DNA of 64,000 nt. It comes from Echeneis naucrates (Eukaryota > Chordata > Actinopteri > Carangiformes > Echeneidae). The notes beneath the pieces were generated by a model, which saw only the letters and a program-made list of their open reading frames with translations, was not told where the DNA came from and searched no databases. Positions 47,233 through 63,990 of this stretch are shown here, in pieces. Made by a program: the position numbers and the translations under genes. Numbering within the stretch: position 1 is the stretch's first letter; every line of letters starts with the position of its first letter. The stretch is from positions 6,185,764 through 6,249,763 of the forward strand of contig NC_042524.1 in NCBI RefSeq assembly GCF_900963305.1, in the 5' to 3' direction.

Positions 47233-50200
47233 GACAGCTACAACTGCTTGAAAAAGTGACACTAATCTGTTCTTATCTGTTCTTGCTTTACATATTTGCA
47301 CCCATAAATGGCTACTCTGAGCATGTTTAACTAATTTCAGTTTATTTTTTACAGTGTTTTTGCAGTACTTAGTACTGATAGTGAAGTGATTCTTACTGCA
47401 TTTTATTTGGACAGTTATGCTTTTTGAAAACTGAATAAAATCCTTTGTAGTCAGACATTATAGTTATGGAATAAAGAGGAATCAAGATAATAACTAATTA
47501 CATAATAAAATGCCACATATAATAACAAATAAAGCGATGACAGAGGGCGTCACACAGGGCTGCAAGAAACAGCTAACAATTTAACTTTCTTTAGGAAATC
47601 ATCAGTTGTTTGTTCTCTAAAACATTTCTACTCAAAGTGATATCAGTTCTCATGCTTTGTCTGAGCAACAATCCAAGAAATACACACACAAAAACATCTA
47701 ATGCACTGTAATATAACACAAAACAGCAAATTCTCAAATTGGGTAGTTGAAATTGTCACTTGAAAAATTACTGAATTAATTGAGAACAATAATAATTAAT
47801 GGATTTGTGTCCATCAGATGATAAGGACAGCTTTTAATTCCAGAAGATGTTTATTTGTTTCTTAACACTAAATTAATTTGGTCACAACAGCAGGACAAGT
47901 GGTCGCTGCGCAGTTTAACAAGGAGCAAAGAGTGAAGAAGTCAGCAGCCTGACTCATTTATAGCAGCAGCACAGCAATAATCAATGTTTTCTAACATTAG
48001 ACAGTATAATTCATTCTGAGCTGTCGAATTCATCCCCAATATATTTAATGCTTCTTGTGTGTAAAGGTGGGATGTGATGTCAAAAAGCAGTTTTGCATAA
48101 AAAGTTAAAAACTTGAAAACATTTTTAGAGAGTAATTTCTCTAAGATGCTGCTCATGAATAAGGAACAGAAAAGAGGGGGGACAAATGAAAAGAAAACTG
48201 AGTAAATCTGATGGATTTACGCTGGCATGTCTTTTTTCTTTTTCTTTTTTTGGACTTTTTTGGCTCAGGTGTTTGAGGCAGGTGGAGAAAAGCCAAACTC
48301 CACCTGTGCATTGTTCTCTGTTGGTGAGAACTGCTGTTCCTTTTCAAAGAATGGCATTGTGGGAAGCAGCGGGGTTAATCTGGCCTCCTATATTAGCTAA
48401 ATGGTTCTCTATAGTGCCCGTTATTCCCACCGCAGAGTCAGACACTGGAGTTTCATTCACATCAGCAAGACAATACACAACCACAGGACAAGACTAAATG
48501 ACTTCATCAGCACCTGTTGGACGGACATGTTTGGTGCAGCAGCACAGAGGCAGCTGAATAAAGGTTTCCTGAGCCAGATCCACTTTACACACAATACAAT
48601 CAGTGTAATCACAACTACGTCTGTGCCTCATCTGATAGATTATACAATCTAAATATCTTCTTCTAAAACGTAGTTACAGCTACACATGTAATAATGTGAG
48701 TCAGTAAAAGACGGGGGTTATTATTCGACCTTCCTGAGGTACGCTGTAAATGAAGGGAATTTCATTTCACTGTAATGTCATGGGGTTTGTCTGATCGTTG
48801 CCATTTTGTGTGAATTTTTCAGGCAAAGCGTGCGAAACAGTGACAGAAACTACCAGAAAAGCTGCAAATACTAATTTCATCCTCTCACAACTTACTTTTG
48901 GTGTTGTGGTTGTTGTTTTAAATCACACAGGAAAGCAGTGGAGCCACAAACTTTAACATTTATATCATCTGACAAATTCCTTTTGCCTCTGTGGCAGCCT
49001 CATCAGGAAGTTGCCACTGAGTCTAAGCAGCATCTTTGCAGTTATCTGAATAAGTAAATATATAATAAGTAAGCAGTCGCCACACATTGAAAGCAGTCCT
49101 GTGCGGACAATACTTTGTCCTGTTATTGTATTCAGAGTTTGTGTAACCTCCAGTTAAAGTGTAGTAACTTCAGCACTCAGTGGGTCTAACAGAATTTCAG
49201 GATCTGTCCTGTGACGATGACACAGCATCTATTTGTCATGGAGATAAATTAGCCATGATTTATTTAACTGCTATAAATGTATTTATATTTAACTGCGCAC
49301 AAAAAGACAGCTGAGAACAGGATTAGTAATGTGAGAATTAATAATTATGTTGGATTAAATATGTATGTGAGAAAAAAAGTCTTTTCCTCACTTCCCAAAG
49401 TTCAGCTCCAGAACAAACACATTAGCAGATCAGCTGCTCAGACTGCTGACGGAGAAAAAAAACCTTCACTGTGGCTAATAGAGCGTGAAGGTGGGGGCAA
49501 TTAATACTCATTTATTAACTGTTTAACTTCACCTGAAGAATAATATACAGCACGTCCGTGTCTGAACTGCCTGTTGACTTCTTCTCCAGCTCAGTGGTGT
49601 TACCAGAGCCAGTACTCCTGTGATGACACATGCAGAGGTGAGAAACGCTGATTACAGCCCTCAGTAAATATGACTGGAGGAAGAAAGTCAAAACTTGTGG
49701 TGTAAAGAGTGTTAACGTCTGTGTTAGATTGACTCTGGGGGGATGGATGAGCTAAACCTAACTTATCTTAACCCAAACCACCTGTTCCTAAAACTTAACC
49801 AACGGTGGCTGGTCCATCCAAACTTCACTGCTATGCAACAAACAACCTACATGGCCATTTAGGTTGGAAGTTTAAATTTAAAACTTTCTCCAAAATAATC
49901 ATTAAGTTGCTGAACGCAACATTAAAATGTTCAGAGACAATGTAAAGAGACGAGAATGGCCTTTGACCCCGAAGTGACGTGAACTTTCAGCTGTTCGGGG
50001 AAAAATGTTTCTATTCTATATCTCTTCGTTTTAAGAGTAACACAGTGATGGTACAGTCAGCGAGGTCTGACATTTAAATAATGCTGATGGTGATGTTTAT
50101 GATGTTTAGATCCCAACCACTGGGCGGCTCAGTTTCCCAGCTGTGGAGGATTACGGCAGTCACCAATTAACATCGTCACCAGCAAAGTGCACATCAACAG

Positions 50201-52336
50201 CGCTTTGCCACCGTTCACCTTCATCGGTCACACCGATGTAGTCAACGTCACAGTGGAAAACAAAGGACATTCTGGTAATACAGGCCTGCCCAAGAGCTTT
50301 TGGTTTGTTCTTATTCTCTCCTTTTCATCCTCCTTTTTCGTCAAAAGTTTAGAAAAGTTCCCAAGAACAGAAGGGACCAACCTGATGGGAAGATGAAACA
50401 TAAACACAACTCAGTTTACGCATTAAAAGCGAAGACAGCTAATCCTGAACTTCACCACTGACCCACTGATCCTAAGATTTATCTGCTACATCAAATATTA
50501 TTTGACCAATGGCAGCACTCAGTGCCACCGGCCCCCAAACCCCCCCGATGTTCCCTGAATTACTACTGGTCCTTTTTTGGACTTTTTTTTCTGACCTTGG
50601 TTGCTTTAGTGGGAACTTCCTGTTTCCATGTTAGCGCTGTTGAGGTGAAAACACAGCTGAACTTTATCAGGTGTACTGAAAGACAGTCTCTGTTTCCTGC
50701 AGCTCACTTTATTCTGCCTCAGTCAGTCCAGTTGACTGGTGGAGCTCTGCCTGGTCAGTATAGAGCCGCCCAGTTTCACTTCCACTGGGGAGGAAATGGG
50801 AGACCAGGATCAGAACACACCATCGATGGAGAGAGATTCCCAATGGAGGTATACCGATTACGATTTGTTGCTTTTGGTGCTGAACATTATCTTTTAGATA
50901 ACACAAAGGTCGGATATTAAACTCAGATCGTTTAGTATTGTTCATGAACCAAGCAGCATTTTTATTCTGGTGGAAATTGAAGCATGTTCTATTATTATAA
51001 TAATATAATAAATAGCTCTGCGTAATTCATGTACAACTACCTCAATTACAAAAGTCTCAATTCAAACAAATTTACAAAACAATGACCATTCCTAATCCTG
51101 AGGCTGTCTTCACAAGGCAGCAGTATTACACAATGCAAGCTCATAAAGTATCAAAAGATTGGAACTAGTGGACCATGAAATTTAAAACCTCTGCAGATGG
51201 AAATATTTACTCTGATGTAGTAAACCACCAGGGTGAATACAGTTCTGCTCTAAAGACTTATATTTATCTATCATTGTAGCCATAGATCATTATTAATACA
51301 TTTAACCACTTTAGAGGCAAATGGCACTGAAAGCTTTCATTTATAGAGCCGTTGCCTATAGACTGTGCTTCAACGTGCTGTTACCTTCTCCTCCTCCTCT
51401 CAGCTGCACATTGTCCACATTAAGGAGCCGTACGGCTCGCTGGCAGAGGCAGAACATGACATGGCTGGTATAGCTCTGCTCGCCTTCCTGTTTGAGGTAA
51501 TACATGAAGATGTGATACTTGGTATACATTTAAGACCAACGGTCTATATACGTGATATACTGTTGTTGTTGTTCTCACAGGAAACAGCAGATGATCATCC
51601 TCATTTGGACACAGTAATAGCTGCTTTAGGCCGAGTACAAATCAATGGTATGAATTCAGTCACATTAATGTGTGAAACGTGAAAATAAGGAGTCAGTAAC
51701 TTTTTGTAAGCCTTGAAAGTTTAACTGTGAATGTGACCTTTCGTGGTACTATACATTTCACCAAAGCCTAACTGTACTTCTGCTCCTCCTCTCTGTGTTC
51801 AGGCAGCAGCACAGTTATCCAAAACTTTCAACTCAGCAACATCATCCCATCTGCAAAGGAGCTCCACGGTTATTATCGCTACGTGGGCTCCATGACGACT
51901 CCAGGATGTGAACAGGCAGTGGCATGGACAGTGTTTCATAGGACTTTGGCCATCAGCAGTGGACAGGTGAGGGACTATTAGGAACTATGCTGTGCATCCC
52001 ATCTCTATAGTACAGGAGATTAATGAACATGTGGTGTGTTCAGCATCATCTGATCATCTTCTACTTGATCGTTTGTGATGCTGCTCTTGTATAAATGTCG
52101 TCTCCGCTCCTCAGTTGATGTTTCAGTTTTGTCCCTCTCCTCTCCAGCTGGATGCAATAGTTAAGCAGTGCAAGTTTTGGACTGGACAGCCCATGACTGA
52201 CATCTTCAGACCCACCCAGCCTCTAGATGGTAGAGTTGTGTATCGCTCCAAGGCCAGTTCAGCTTTGAACAAAGCCAACCACTTGTGGTTTGGTGTTTTC
52301 TCTGCTGTGCTCAGTGCAACAGTACTGATACACTGA
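47126..52336 (+). CDS. ca4: Carbonic anhydrase 4-like, secreted and probably GPI-anchored
   Basis: It catalyses CO2 + H2O to bicarbonate + H+ outside the cell. Eight coding exons join in phase: 47126-47180, 49590-49637, 50110-50274, 50703-50848, 51404-51496, 51581-51647, 51803-51966 and 52148-52336, giving 308 aa. Signal peptide MDFSLYLFVVLSLLSQSTG; then WCYQSQYSCDDTC and FPSCGGLRQSPINIVT. Zinc ligands are present: H115 and H117 (QFHFHWG) and H140 (LHIVH). The proton-shuttle His is H88 (NKGHSG). YVGSMTTPGCEQAVAWTVF contains the active-site TTPGC. The C-terminus (SSALNKANHLWFGVFSAVLS and a hydrophobic end) looks like a GPI-attachment signal. Intact catalytic residues imply an active enzyme. 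CA15 is a close alternative; fish have several ca4 copies, so the exact name is uncertain. Confidence 0.92.
47198..47226. repeat. (CA)n microsatellite in ca4-like intron 1
   Basis: About 14 CA units starting just after the splice donor of coding exon 1. Confidence 0.85.
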
Positions 52337-52444
52337 ATCGACCTATGATTTATGTGGAAAAGCTTCTGTGTGTGTGTGTGTAAAGGACACTTTTCACCTG
52401 AGTCCTAGTGAAAAAAAAAAAACCAACTCTGTTTATGGTTATTC

Positions 52445-52450
52445 ATTAAA
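52445..52450 (+). promoter_or_regulatory. Candidate poly(A) signal ATTAAA for the ca4-like gene
   Basis: ATTAAA lies about 109 bases after the stop codon. No AATAAA is closer. Confidence 0.4.
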
Positions 52451-53341
52451 AAGAAATTACCAGTGCATTTGCATTTGACCTTTAGCCTGTTATCGTGAGT
52501 TATGGTGAGTGCTGTGAAAGTGAGAGAAGTTATTGATTATGAGATTAGATGTTTTTAATGCTGTTATTTTGCTCAAAGATAAAATGAGCCAATGCTGTGA
52601 GAGAACAACAACTATGGATAAACTCCTAGTGCAGCTATAAACACTTTATTATCTCACTGTCTGCTGCTCACTCTGGGTAGTGCATTAACATACTGCAGCA
52701 TCTAATAGGTAGGTCAGTTTACCTCAGACTTTTGGGGCCGATGTTTCATATAGAACAGAGGTCTGATGAATAAAAATGTAGAATTACCCCTAACCCTTTA
52801 AGTAACATCTTTCTTTCTTATGGTAACATAAACTATGGACTTTCCCTGCACGTTAACTGCAGTTGTGCTATTTTTTTTTTTTTTTTTTTTAAATTTGTAT
52901 TGTTCCATGTAATGCTGTTCAAATGATTTAACACAGAACACACTGTACACTAATATGTACAGTAAGTTGTATAATCTATCTTCTAAATGTACATAAAGAC
53001 CTGACACTCTGCTTTAGAAACAACCTTTCTGTAATGCCACTTATTACATAATATTTTTAAAGTGATTAATGCATTCCTTTGTGTATAATCAACTTTTATT
53101 GATTTAACTAGAAAATCCAATTGGGGGGGGGGGGCAGTATAAACCAGAATTTCTTTGAACCGTCACAGCATTAAAAATTTGATTTAGATCATTTTGCATT
53201 CATAATGCATTAGCTCAGCTTATCCACAAAAATAAGTCAAAGATTTTATGTCAAGAAACCAGAAACTGTAGTTTCTGCAGCATTTATACAGAAACAGACA
53301 AGAAAATAGGATCTATAATGGATTAGGCTATAAAAATAGCT
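52451..53341. other. Spacer between convergent ca4-like gene and asl
   Basis: I see no gene. It contains a poly-T run at about 52871-52890 and a poly-G run near 53125-53134. Confidence 0.5.
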
Positions 53342-53347
53342 TTTATT
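53342..53347 (-). promoter_or_regulatory. Candidate asl poly(A) signal
   Basis: TTTATT on the plus strand is AATAAA on the minus strand, about 216 bases after the asl stop codon. Confidence 0.5.
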
Positions 53348-53562
53348 TATTTTTGTCCACTACTTTACACTGGTCCAATTTTTTGAGCCCCGTCCCCAGC
53401 TGCAACGTGATCACTTACACATCGTCCAGTTATCACGTAGCTTCAGTACAAAGAAGAGGAGAATATTTGAAAGGCAACATGGTTTTCCAAGTCAGCATGG
53501 TGTCAGTCTACATACTACACTTATTGCAGAAGAAAGCCTGATTCAAGCTGTTGTGGTGAAAT

Positions 53563-58422
<4,860 letters not shown>

Positions 58423-59909
58423 GTTTATCGACGTTTCTGGGATCCGTAGTGCTTTCTGGCCGGAGAAATGTTTTCGGTGAGAGGCAGTTAATGTCAAAGA
58501 ACCGGCAGTGCTGCAGCACTGAGGCTGCTTCTCCAGAAGACACAGCTGCCCCTTTAAGACACGTCACCGAAGACGTCACACTGACGGGAGCGAATCAGGA
58601 ACAGGAGCGGAGGGGGAGGGGCGGGGCACGTGTCCAGATTTATGAATATACAACAGTCTGTATGTTTCTTAAGTCGCCGATCCCGCCCTGAGCTTCTTCA
58701 CTCTCTCCCAGTCACTGTGGAGTGAACGCACACAGATGCCAGCACACAACTCGATCACTCATTCGTGGCTTTAACCGGAGAAATAGGAGAAAACGAACAA
58801 ACAAACAAATAACTACATCTGCTCCAAATCAACAGCCGGCTCTTGTCCTTCACTTCCGGGTTCTTTGTGAACCACACGCTGCAGGAAGTCACTTCAGGTA
58901 AAGAAGAAGAGAAAGAAGAAAAGGTAACCGGATTACAGTTTCTTTATAATTTACAGGTAGCACTCTGTGATATTGGTTTATTTATGGCACATATAAAGTT
59001 TACAGTCGGGGGGTGATGGTTGAAATAATGGGAGAGTTGATTCCCGCTATATGTTACTGGTTACTTACTAATGCAACTGTAGTAGCTAAGCTAATGGATG
59101 CTAAGAGTCTGATTTCCCGCTGCAGAAATATTTTATTATATGCATTATTGTTTCGGGGATTTAAATTGTTGTGTTACTTGCATTGCATCTTTGAGTGAAA
59201 TTCGAGCCAGAGACGTGAATGAGGTGGCGTCGAAGAAAAATGAGAGCGAAAGGAAAGAGGAGAAATTAAAATGGCGAATATTTTGAGTGTGCAACACTCG
59301 TAGTGGTGTTTTTATAGTTTTATTACATGTATTTGGTTAAGTTTCACAATCAGTCATTTGAGCAGCCTTTGTCTGAAAATGTTATTGCATGGTAACATTT
59401 TGACTGAACCGATGATCACACAGACTGCAACCTGACAGGAAATACAGAGAAACTGGAGGATTTTCAGCTCTCTTTAATTCAGGGAAAGAGTTAACTTATC
59501 ATTTCTGTCTAAAAAAAAAAAAAAACAAAAACAAAAAACAAAAGGGTCAAAAAACCCTGTGGACAGATTGTTTCTATAACACACAACGACGAAAAGATCA
59601 GCTTTACATCAGCTTTAAAAAAATGTGTTTTAATGGCACATGCAAGGCACAAATAAGGATATAGAAATTAATTCATTCAATCAAATTCATATACAAAGTA
59701 TTAACATGATATTTCCCGGTGGCAGTGGGAATAGCTATGGGCCCTTTCAGAGACATAACGATCTTTGTATTAACTACTCAACTTTTTAAAACCTTATTGA
59801 TAATTTGGAAATTCATATTCAAGATTAATTAACCAAAATTAATTATGTTGCCTTTTTAGTAACATCCTGTCAGCACCATTGCCATTCAGCAGGAAACATC
59901 TGATGAAAA
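58423..59909. other. Divergent promoter region between asl and the FAM111-like gene
   Basis: asl reads leftward and the FAM111-like gene rightward. The first 450 bases are CpG-richer than their surroundings. CACTTCCGGG at 58851-58860 is an ETS-type site. CACTTCAG|GTAAAG at about 58896 looks like the donor of an untranslated first exon, and CATCCTGTCAG near 59874 like the acceptor before the start codon, so the FAM111-like gene probably has a 5' UTR intron of about 1 kb. These splice sites are inference. The remainder is AT-rich, with a poly-A run at 59512-59545. Confidence 0.45.
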
Positions 59910-61854
59910 ATGGAATCTAAGTCAATGAAGACCGGAAATGATGGACCAGAAAATAATCAGGCTGCTGAGGTACAGATTCTTCTGCCATATGTTTATTACT
60001 GACTCGAGAGGTGATTAAATGACATGCAATGATTTTATTTTTTAGGAAGAGGCGCCGCATGGAACCCATACTTTTGAATTTCACACCAAAAGCGGGACAA
60101 AGACATCCATCACCTGCGCCCAAGCAGGAACTATTGAGGACTCGCTGAAAAGAAGTTCACAGTTTAGAAAATTTGTAAGAAACCAAAAAAACAAAGATGT
60201 TGTTATTCTCAGAGATGGTAGAGCTATCAGTTTACATTGTCCATGTAGTCTGATTAAAAATGAATGTTTAAATGTGAAAACTGTTAAAAATGCAGACCGG
60301 CCAAAGCAACAGGGTTGTGGCTCTGCTCCCCCTCGCAGAATGGGGTTATCAGGGGACCTTGTGATGTTTAATGTACTGACAAAGGGAGGTAAAGGTGTCG
60401 TAAGAATCATGACAAACCCAGCACTAAAGGACGTTGTTCAGGAATTGGCTGTTCATGCATACAAAGGGGAAACAGTGAAACAAGCTCTCAGGAGAGATGG
60501 TCGATTTCTGAAAACAGCATTCCAAAATAAATGTGCGCTCTCTGACTTAAGGACTGAAGTAAACACAGAAATGCTGAATCTTGTGGATGATCTTGATGGT
60601 AAAACTTTCAGGATCATATGTATCAAAAAGTCTAATCAATCAAATAGCCAGTCAAGCAGCCTTGAGAGCAACGATGTGTATGATGAAAACCAGGATCACT
60701 TACAGGAGTCTTCAACAAGTGAACCAAATTCAAATGAAACTGTGGCATCTACAAAGATATTATCCGAAATACCCCATTCACACAAGTTGCTGAAGGGTAA
60801 GAAAAAGAAGAAGGGCATCTCTCAACGTTCTCATAAGAATCTGTTGGTAGAGTTTGGACAGAACGCTGGGGTATGCGTAGAGACTAAAACTATGATGAAA
60901 CTGATGAAGCTCAGTGAGTCTGTTTGTCAAGTGAGAATTGATGGGAATCCAAGTGGAAGTGGTTTTCTCCTGTTTGACAAGTTTGTCCAGACAAATGCTC
61001 ATGTAATCACAGACATTTTTGATCAGAAAAGTGGGCAGCTTAATAAGAGGGCCACGGTCCAGTTTTCTTTTGAAAGTTTAAACACAGATGATGAACTAGT
61101 ACAAAAGTTTGTCGAGGTAGAAGTGGAAGAGGTTGCTGGATTTGAACGTGGGCCCGATGTATCCGGGCACTTGCATGACTGGGCTCTGTTAAAGCTCAGG
61201 GCTGATCAGACATTGCCCAATGGGCTGTTAAAAGACTTTGGTTTCCCTCCCCCAAAAGGTGTAGTTCGTATTATTGGCTATCCAAATGGTGGTCCTAGAA
61301 ATATAGATACGTGCATTATTACACCTGATGTCAGTTATTCTGGAAAAGAAAACCAAGGTCACACTCAACTCATTGCTCACAATTACTCTAAAATTTACAG
61401 TTTCCAGATCCCACATGCTTTATTTTACTGGTCCTGTCTTTATTTTGGCTCCTCTGGCTCTCCTGTCTTTGATAAGTACGGCAAAGTTGTTGCAATGCAT
61501 TCAGGAGGATTTCCATCCATTGAAAGAGGTGAACAACCAACTGAAATAGAATTTGGCTATCCTTTATCTGGCATTATTGAACACCTCATTATCCAGCTGG
61601 TGGAAACGCAAAGATTTGATGTGTTGAAGACATTTCTTGCTTGCGAGTTTGAACACTCCCAAAATATGATGAACAATGTGAAGAAACTCGTTAGTAGCAG
61701 AAACCTCCAAGCATTTAAAATTCCAGCTGGAAGTGGATTGTTCAGAAATGATGACCGTCTTAAGAAGTTCTTTGAGTTCTTTTCTCAAACTGAGGATGTT
61801 GTCCCAATGGACACGACACAGATAACCCCACTAACCATTGATAAAAGATATTAA
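59910..61854 (+). CDS. FAM111-like trypsin-fold serine protease
   Basis: FAM111 proteins are nuclear trypsin-like proteases; human FAM111A removes DNA-protein crosslinks and restricts some viruses. Two coding exons, 59910-59969 and 60046-61854, give 622 aa in phase. The N-terminal half has two segments reading like ubiquitin-like folds (about 25-95, HTFEFHTKSGTKTSITC; about 120-215, DLVMFNVLTKGGKGVVRI), then a Ser/Asn-rich linker and a Lys-rich patch (KGKKKKKG). The protease domain starts near 305. The triad appears intact: His339 (TNAHVI), Asp398 (HDWALLKL) and Ser490 (GSSGSPVFD). VRIIGYPNGG fits the family. The start is the first ATG able to open the frame through the intron at 59970-60045; a five-codon upstream ATG at 59903 may dampen translation. 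FAM111A versus FAM111B cannot be decided. The gene lies between asl and crcp. Confidence 0.88.
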
Positions 61855-62023
61855 GCACAGTTAAGTCTAGCTATGGGTGTAGTTCGCTAAAGCCACCTAA
61901 CTGGACTTCTGTCCTTGTCCCAGTATACATGCACGGGAGTGTAATTGATTTATTTGTTGAAATCATGTCGCCTCTGCTACGATAGGTGGCTGTATGCACT
62001 CTTTCGGCTTGTGGGTAAACACA
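61855..62023 (+). repeat. Uncharacterised interspersed repeat, copy 2
   Basis: It starts GCACAGTTAAGTCTAGCTAT directly after the FAM111-like stop codon and continues with GATTTATTTGTTGAAATCAT, CGCCTCTGCTACGATAGG and TATGCACTCTTTCGG. It is the same family as 40140-40314. It must be part of the 3' UTR if the poly(A) signal at 62177 is used. Confidence 0.75.
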
Positions 62024-62176
62024 GCAACTTCAGCAGGGACCAACAATAGCTGTCATGGTTAAAGACAGGAGAGTGGGGATGAAAATTGTAACTAGAACTG
62101 TAAATTCTTGTGAACTTTGAATGCCTCTTGTAAAGAAAAAAACAGCAATCTTGCTTTCCAATGTATATTTTTATTA

Positions 62177-62182
62177 ATAAAA
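62177..62182 (+). promoter_or_regulatory. Candidate poly(A) signal AATAAA for the FAM111-like gene
   Basis: AATAAA lies 323 bases after the stop codon, followed by T-rich sequence. It gives a 3' UTR of ordinary length. Confidence 0.55.
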
Positions 62183-62614
62183 ATTTTTAAATGCAAATAT
62201 GTAAATTGTGTATGTAAAAGCAATGTATGAAAATGATTTACTAGTTTTCAGAGCAGAGTTGGATTTAAATTAAAATATTTGGTCAGAAAGACAATGGATA
62301 CATCCTAAAACTAAAAGTTGCTGGTATGGATTGACTGACATTTAGCTAATTAATTTTTAGCATGTTATTAACAAGTAGTAAGAAAGAAAAAAAAGAAACA
62401 AGTAGTAAAAAGAGACCCCGAAGTGGCAACTATGGTCTTCATAATCCAAAAAGAGGCAGGAAAAATAGTGTATCCAGAAAGGTAGTGCCGGAAAAGGATA
62501 ACACACTTAAAAGAGCAAAAAAGTTCACAATCGTCTCTGTATATAGTCGCTGCCAGACGACTGCAGCCCATTAGACATACACAGTGTCTGGAGCTGATGA
62601 GCCAAAACTTTCTT

Positions 62615-62945
62615 CAATCACATAAGGATAAAGCAGATTATTCTGTTTGGCAACAAAGAGAAGCGGGTCAGCATTTGTAAACATCTTGAGTCTCAGTCTC
62701 TAAAAACCACAGACCAAGTTCAAAACTTGGGTGTGTTAGTTGACTCAGAACTGGCTTTCAGCCAGATCAAAGCTGTCACCAAGACAGCTTTTTACCAACT
62801 CAACAACTTCAGCAGAATCAAAAGCTTTGTAAGACCAGAAGAAGGCCATCTAAGTGTTGGTCTCCAGTAGACTTGATTACTGTTTCTGGTTCCTTCTGTC
62901 CTGCAATGATTCACTGTCAACAGCAGGTGAAGATCTTCTCCCAGT
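62615..62945 (+). mobile_element. LINE fragment, L2/CR1-like reverse transcriptase C-terminal region
   Basis: In translation the stretch reads QNLGVLVDSELAFSQIKAVT, then KTAFYQLNNFSRIKSF and SRLDYC. This order matches the end of the reverse-transcriptase region in L2/CR1-type LINEs (LGV..D..L.F..QI..V.K..F..L.NI..I and S.LDYCN). It is short, lacks the endonuclease and the RT active-site part, and shifts frame near 62840-62870. It is an old, dead 5'-truncated copy in the crcp upstream region. Confidence 0.75.
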
Positions 62946-63185
62946 TTGGTGCTTATTCTTTATTTGGCTTCTGGTTTCTTACGTGTCTTTAATATGGTCC
63001 ACATTTTTCTAACTCACAACATTGCTCGAGTTAATAAGAAGGAAGTAGAAAAAAAACATAAGAAAATATAGATTTTTATTCACGTTTGAATACTAAATAA
63101 ATATGATTTGTAGCGGACCGTTTGACTTGGCTTCATTTCTACACGGACATATTTGTAAGACGGACTGATTTGCGATCCGGGCAAA

Positions 63186-63990
63186 ATGGAAGTGTAAGAA
63201 TTTTTCTTTATTAATCTTTACATCGAGTTCATTTATTAACGTTGTTTCTTTCAACTGTAGACAGATATTGTAGCCAGACAGGTTCGACCACGTTCATTTA
63301 TTAATCTCTCTGATAGAAAACGTTAACATTAGTAAGATGTCTGAAGATGACCAGTCCCCGAAAAAAGGGCCTGACTTTTTCATACAGATATCTGTGATCA
63401 GCCCCAAACAGCCGGCTTGTTTCTGTGATAATACACAAATACACTACACAATACAAAGATTAAAGAACTGTTGTGCCCAATAAAGTATGATATTTGTTAA
63501 TCTGTCGGGGAATTAACGCATCATTGGTAAATCATATCAGGCATTTACAATTCAAATATTGCTGATTCACATTGTTCATATTTGCTTATTTCTTTTCTGT
63601 CTTCTTTGTGATTAATGGTGGTGGATGTTGTTTTAAATATATTGACATTATTAATGTTGATAACGTACAAAAGCTATCATGTTTATGATGCATTAGAAAT
63701 TTTAATTAAAATCAAAACACTTTTGTCTACACACCCTTCATAGTCACCGACGACATGCTGTCAATGTAACACTTATTAACACTTCTCTTCTCCGAAACCA
63801 TCCCCCTTCAGATGTTCAGGTGCCATTGTGTGACCTCAGTAACAGCTGAGCAAATGTTCCTCATTACTTGACAATTCAAAAAACAAATAAGTCAGTCCCT
63901 CAGAGAATAAGTAATAAGCTTAGGGACTAAAATATGTATTTTCCTTGTTTCAGGAAAAATGCTAATGCTGCTATGCTCAGTAACTATGAG
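63186..63990 (+). CDS. crcp: CRCP / RNA polymerase III subunit RPC9, first two coding exons (continues beyond window)
   Basis: CRCP is subunit RPC9 of RNA polymerase III, an RPB4-like stalk protein, also described as a CGRP-receptor component. Coding exon 1 is only eight bases, ATG GAA GT at 63186-63193, followed by the donor GTAAGA. Coding exon 2 is 63954-63990, after TTGTTTCAG and before GTAAGT. Joined they read MEVKNANAAMLSNYE, almost identical to the conserved vertebrate CRCP start (MEVKDANSALLSNYE, from memory). Phase, both splice sites and the vertebrate ASL-CRCP neighbourhood agree. The rest of the gene lies to the right of the window. The call rests on 15 residues plus synteny. Confidence 0.85.

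Noticed and set aside
63337-63483. Open frame starting MSEDDQSPKKGPDFFIQ before the right edge
   Set aside because: It lies inside crcp intron 1, is under 50 codons and has no recognised family; the crcp exons explain the region better.
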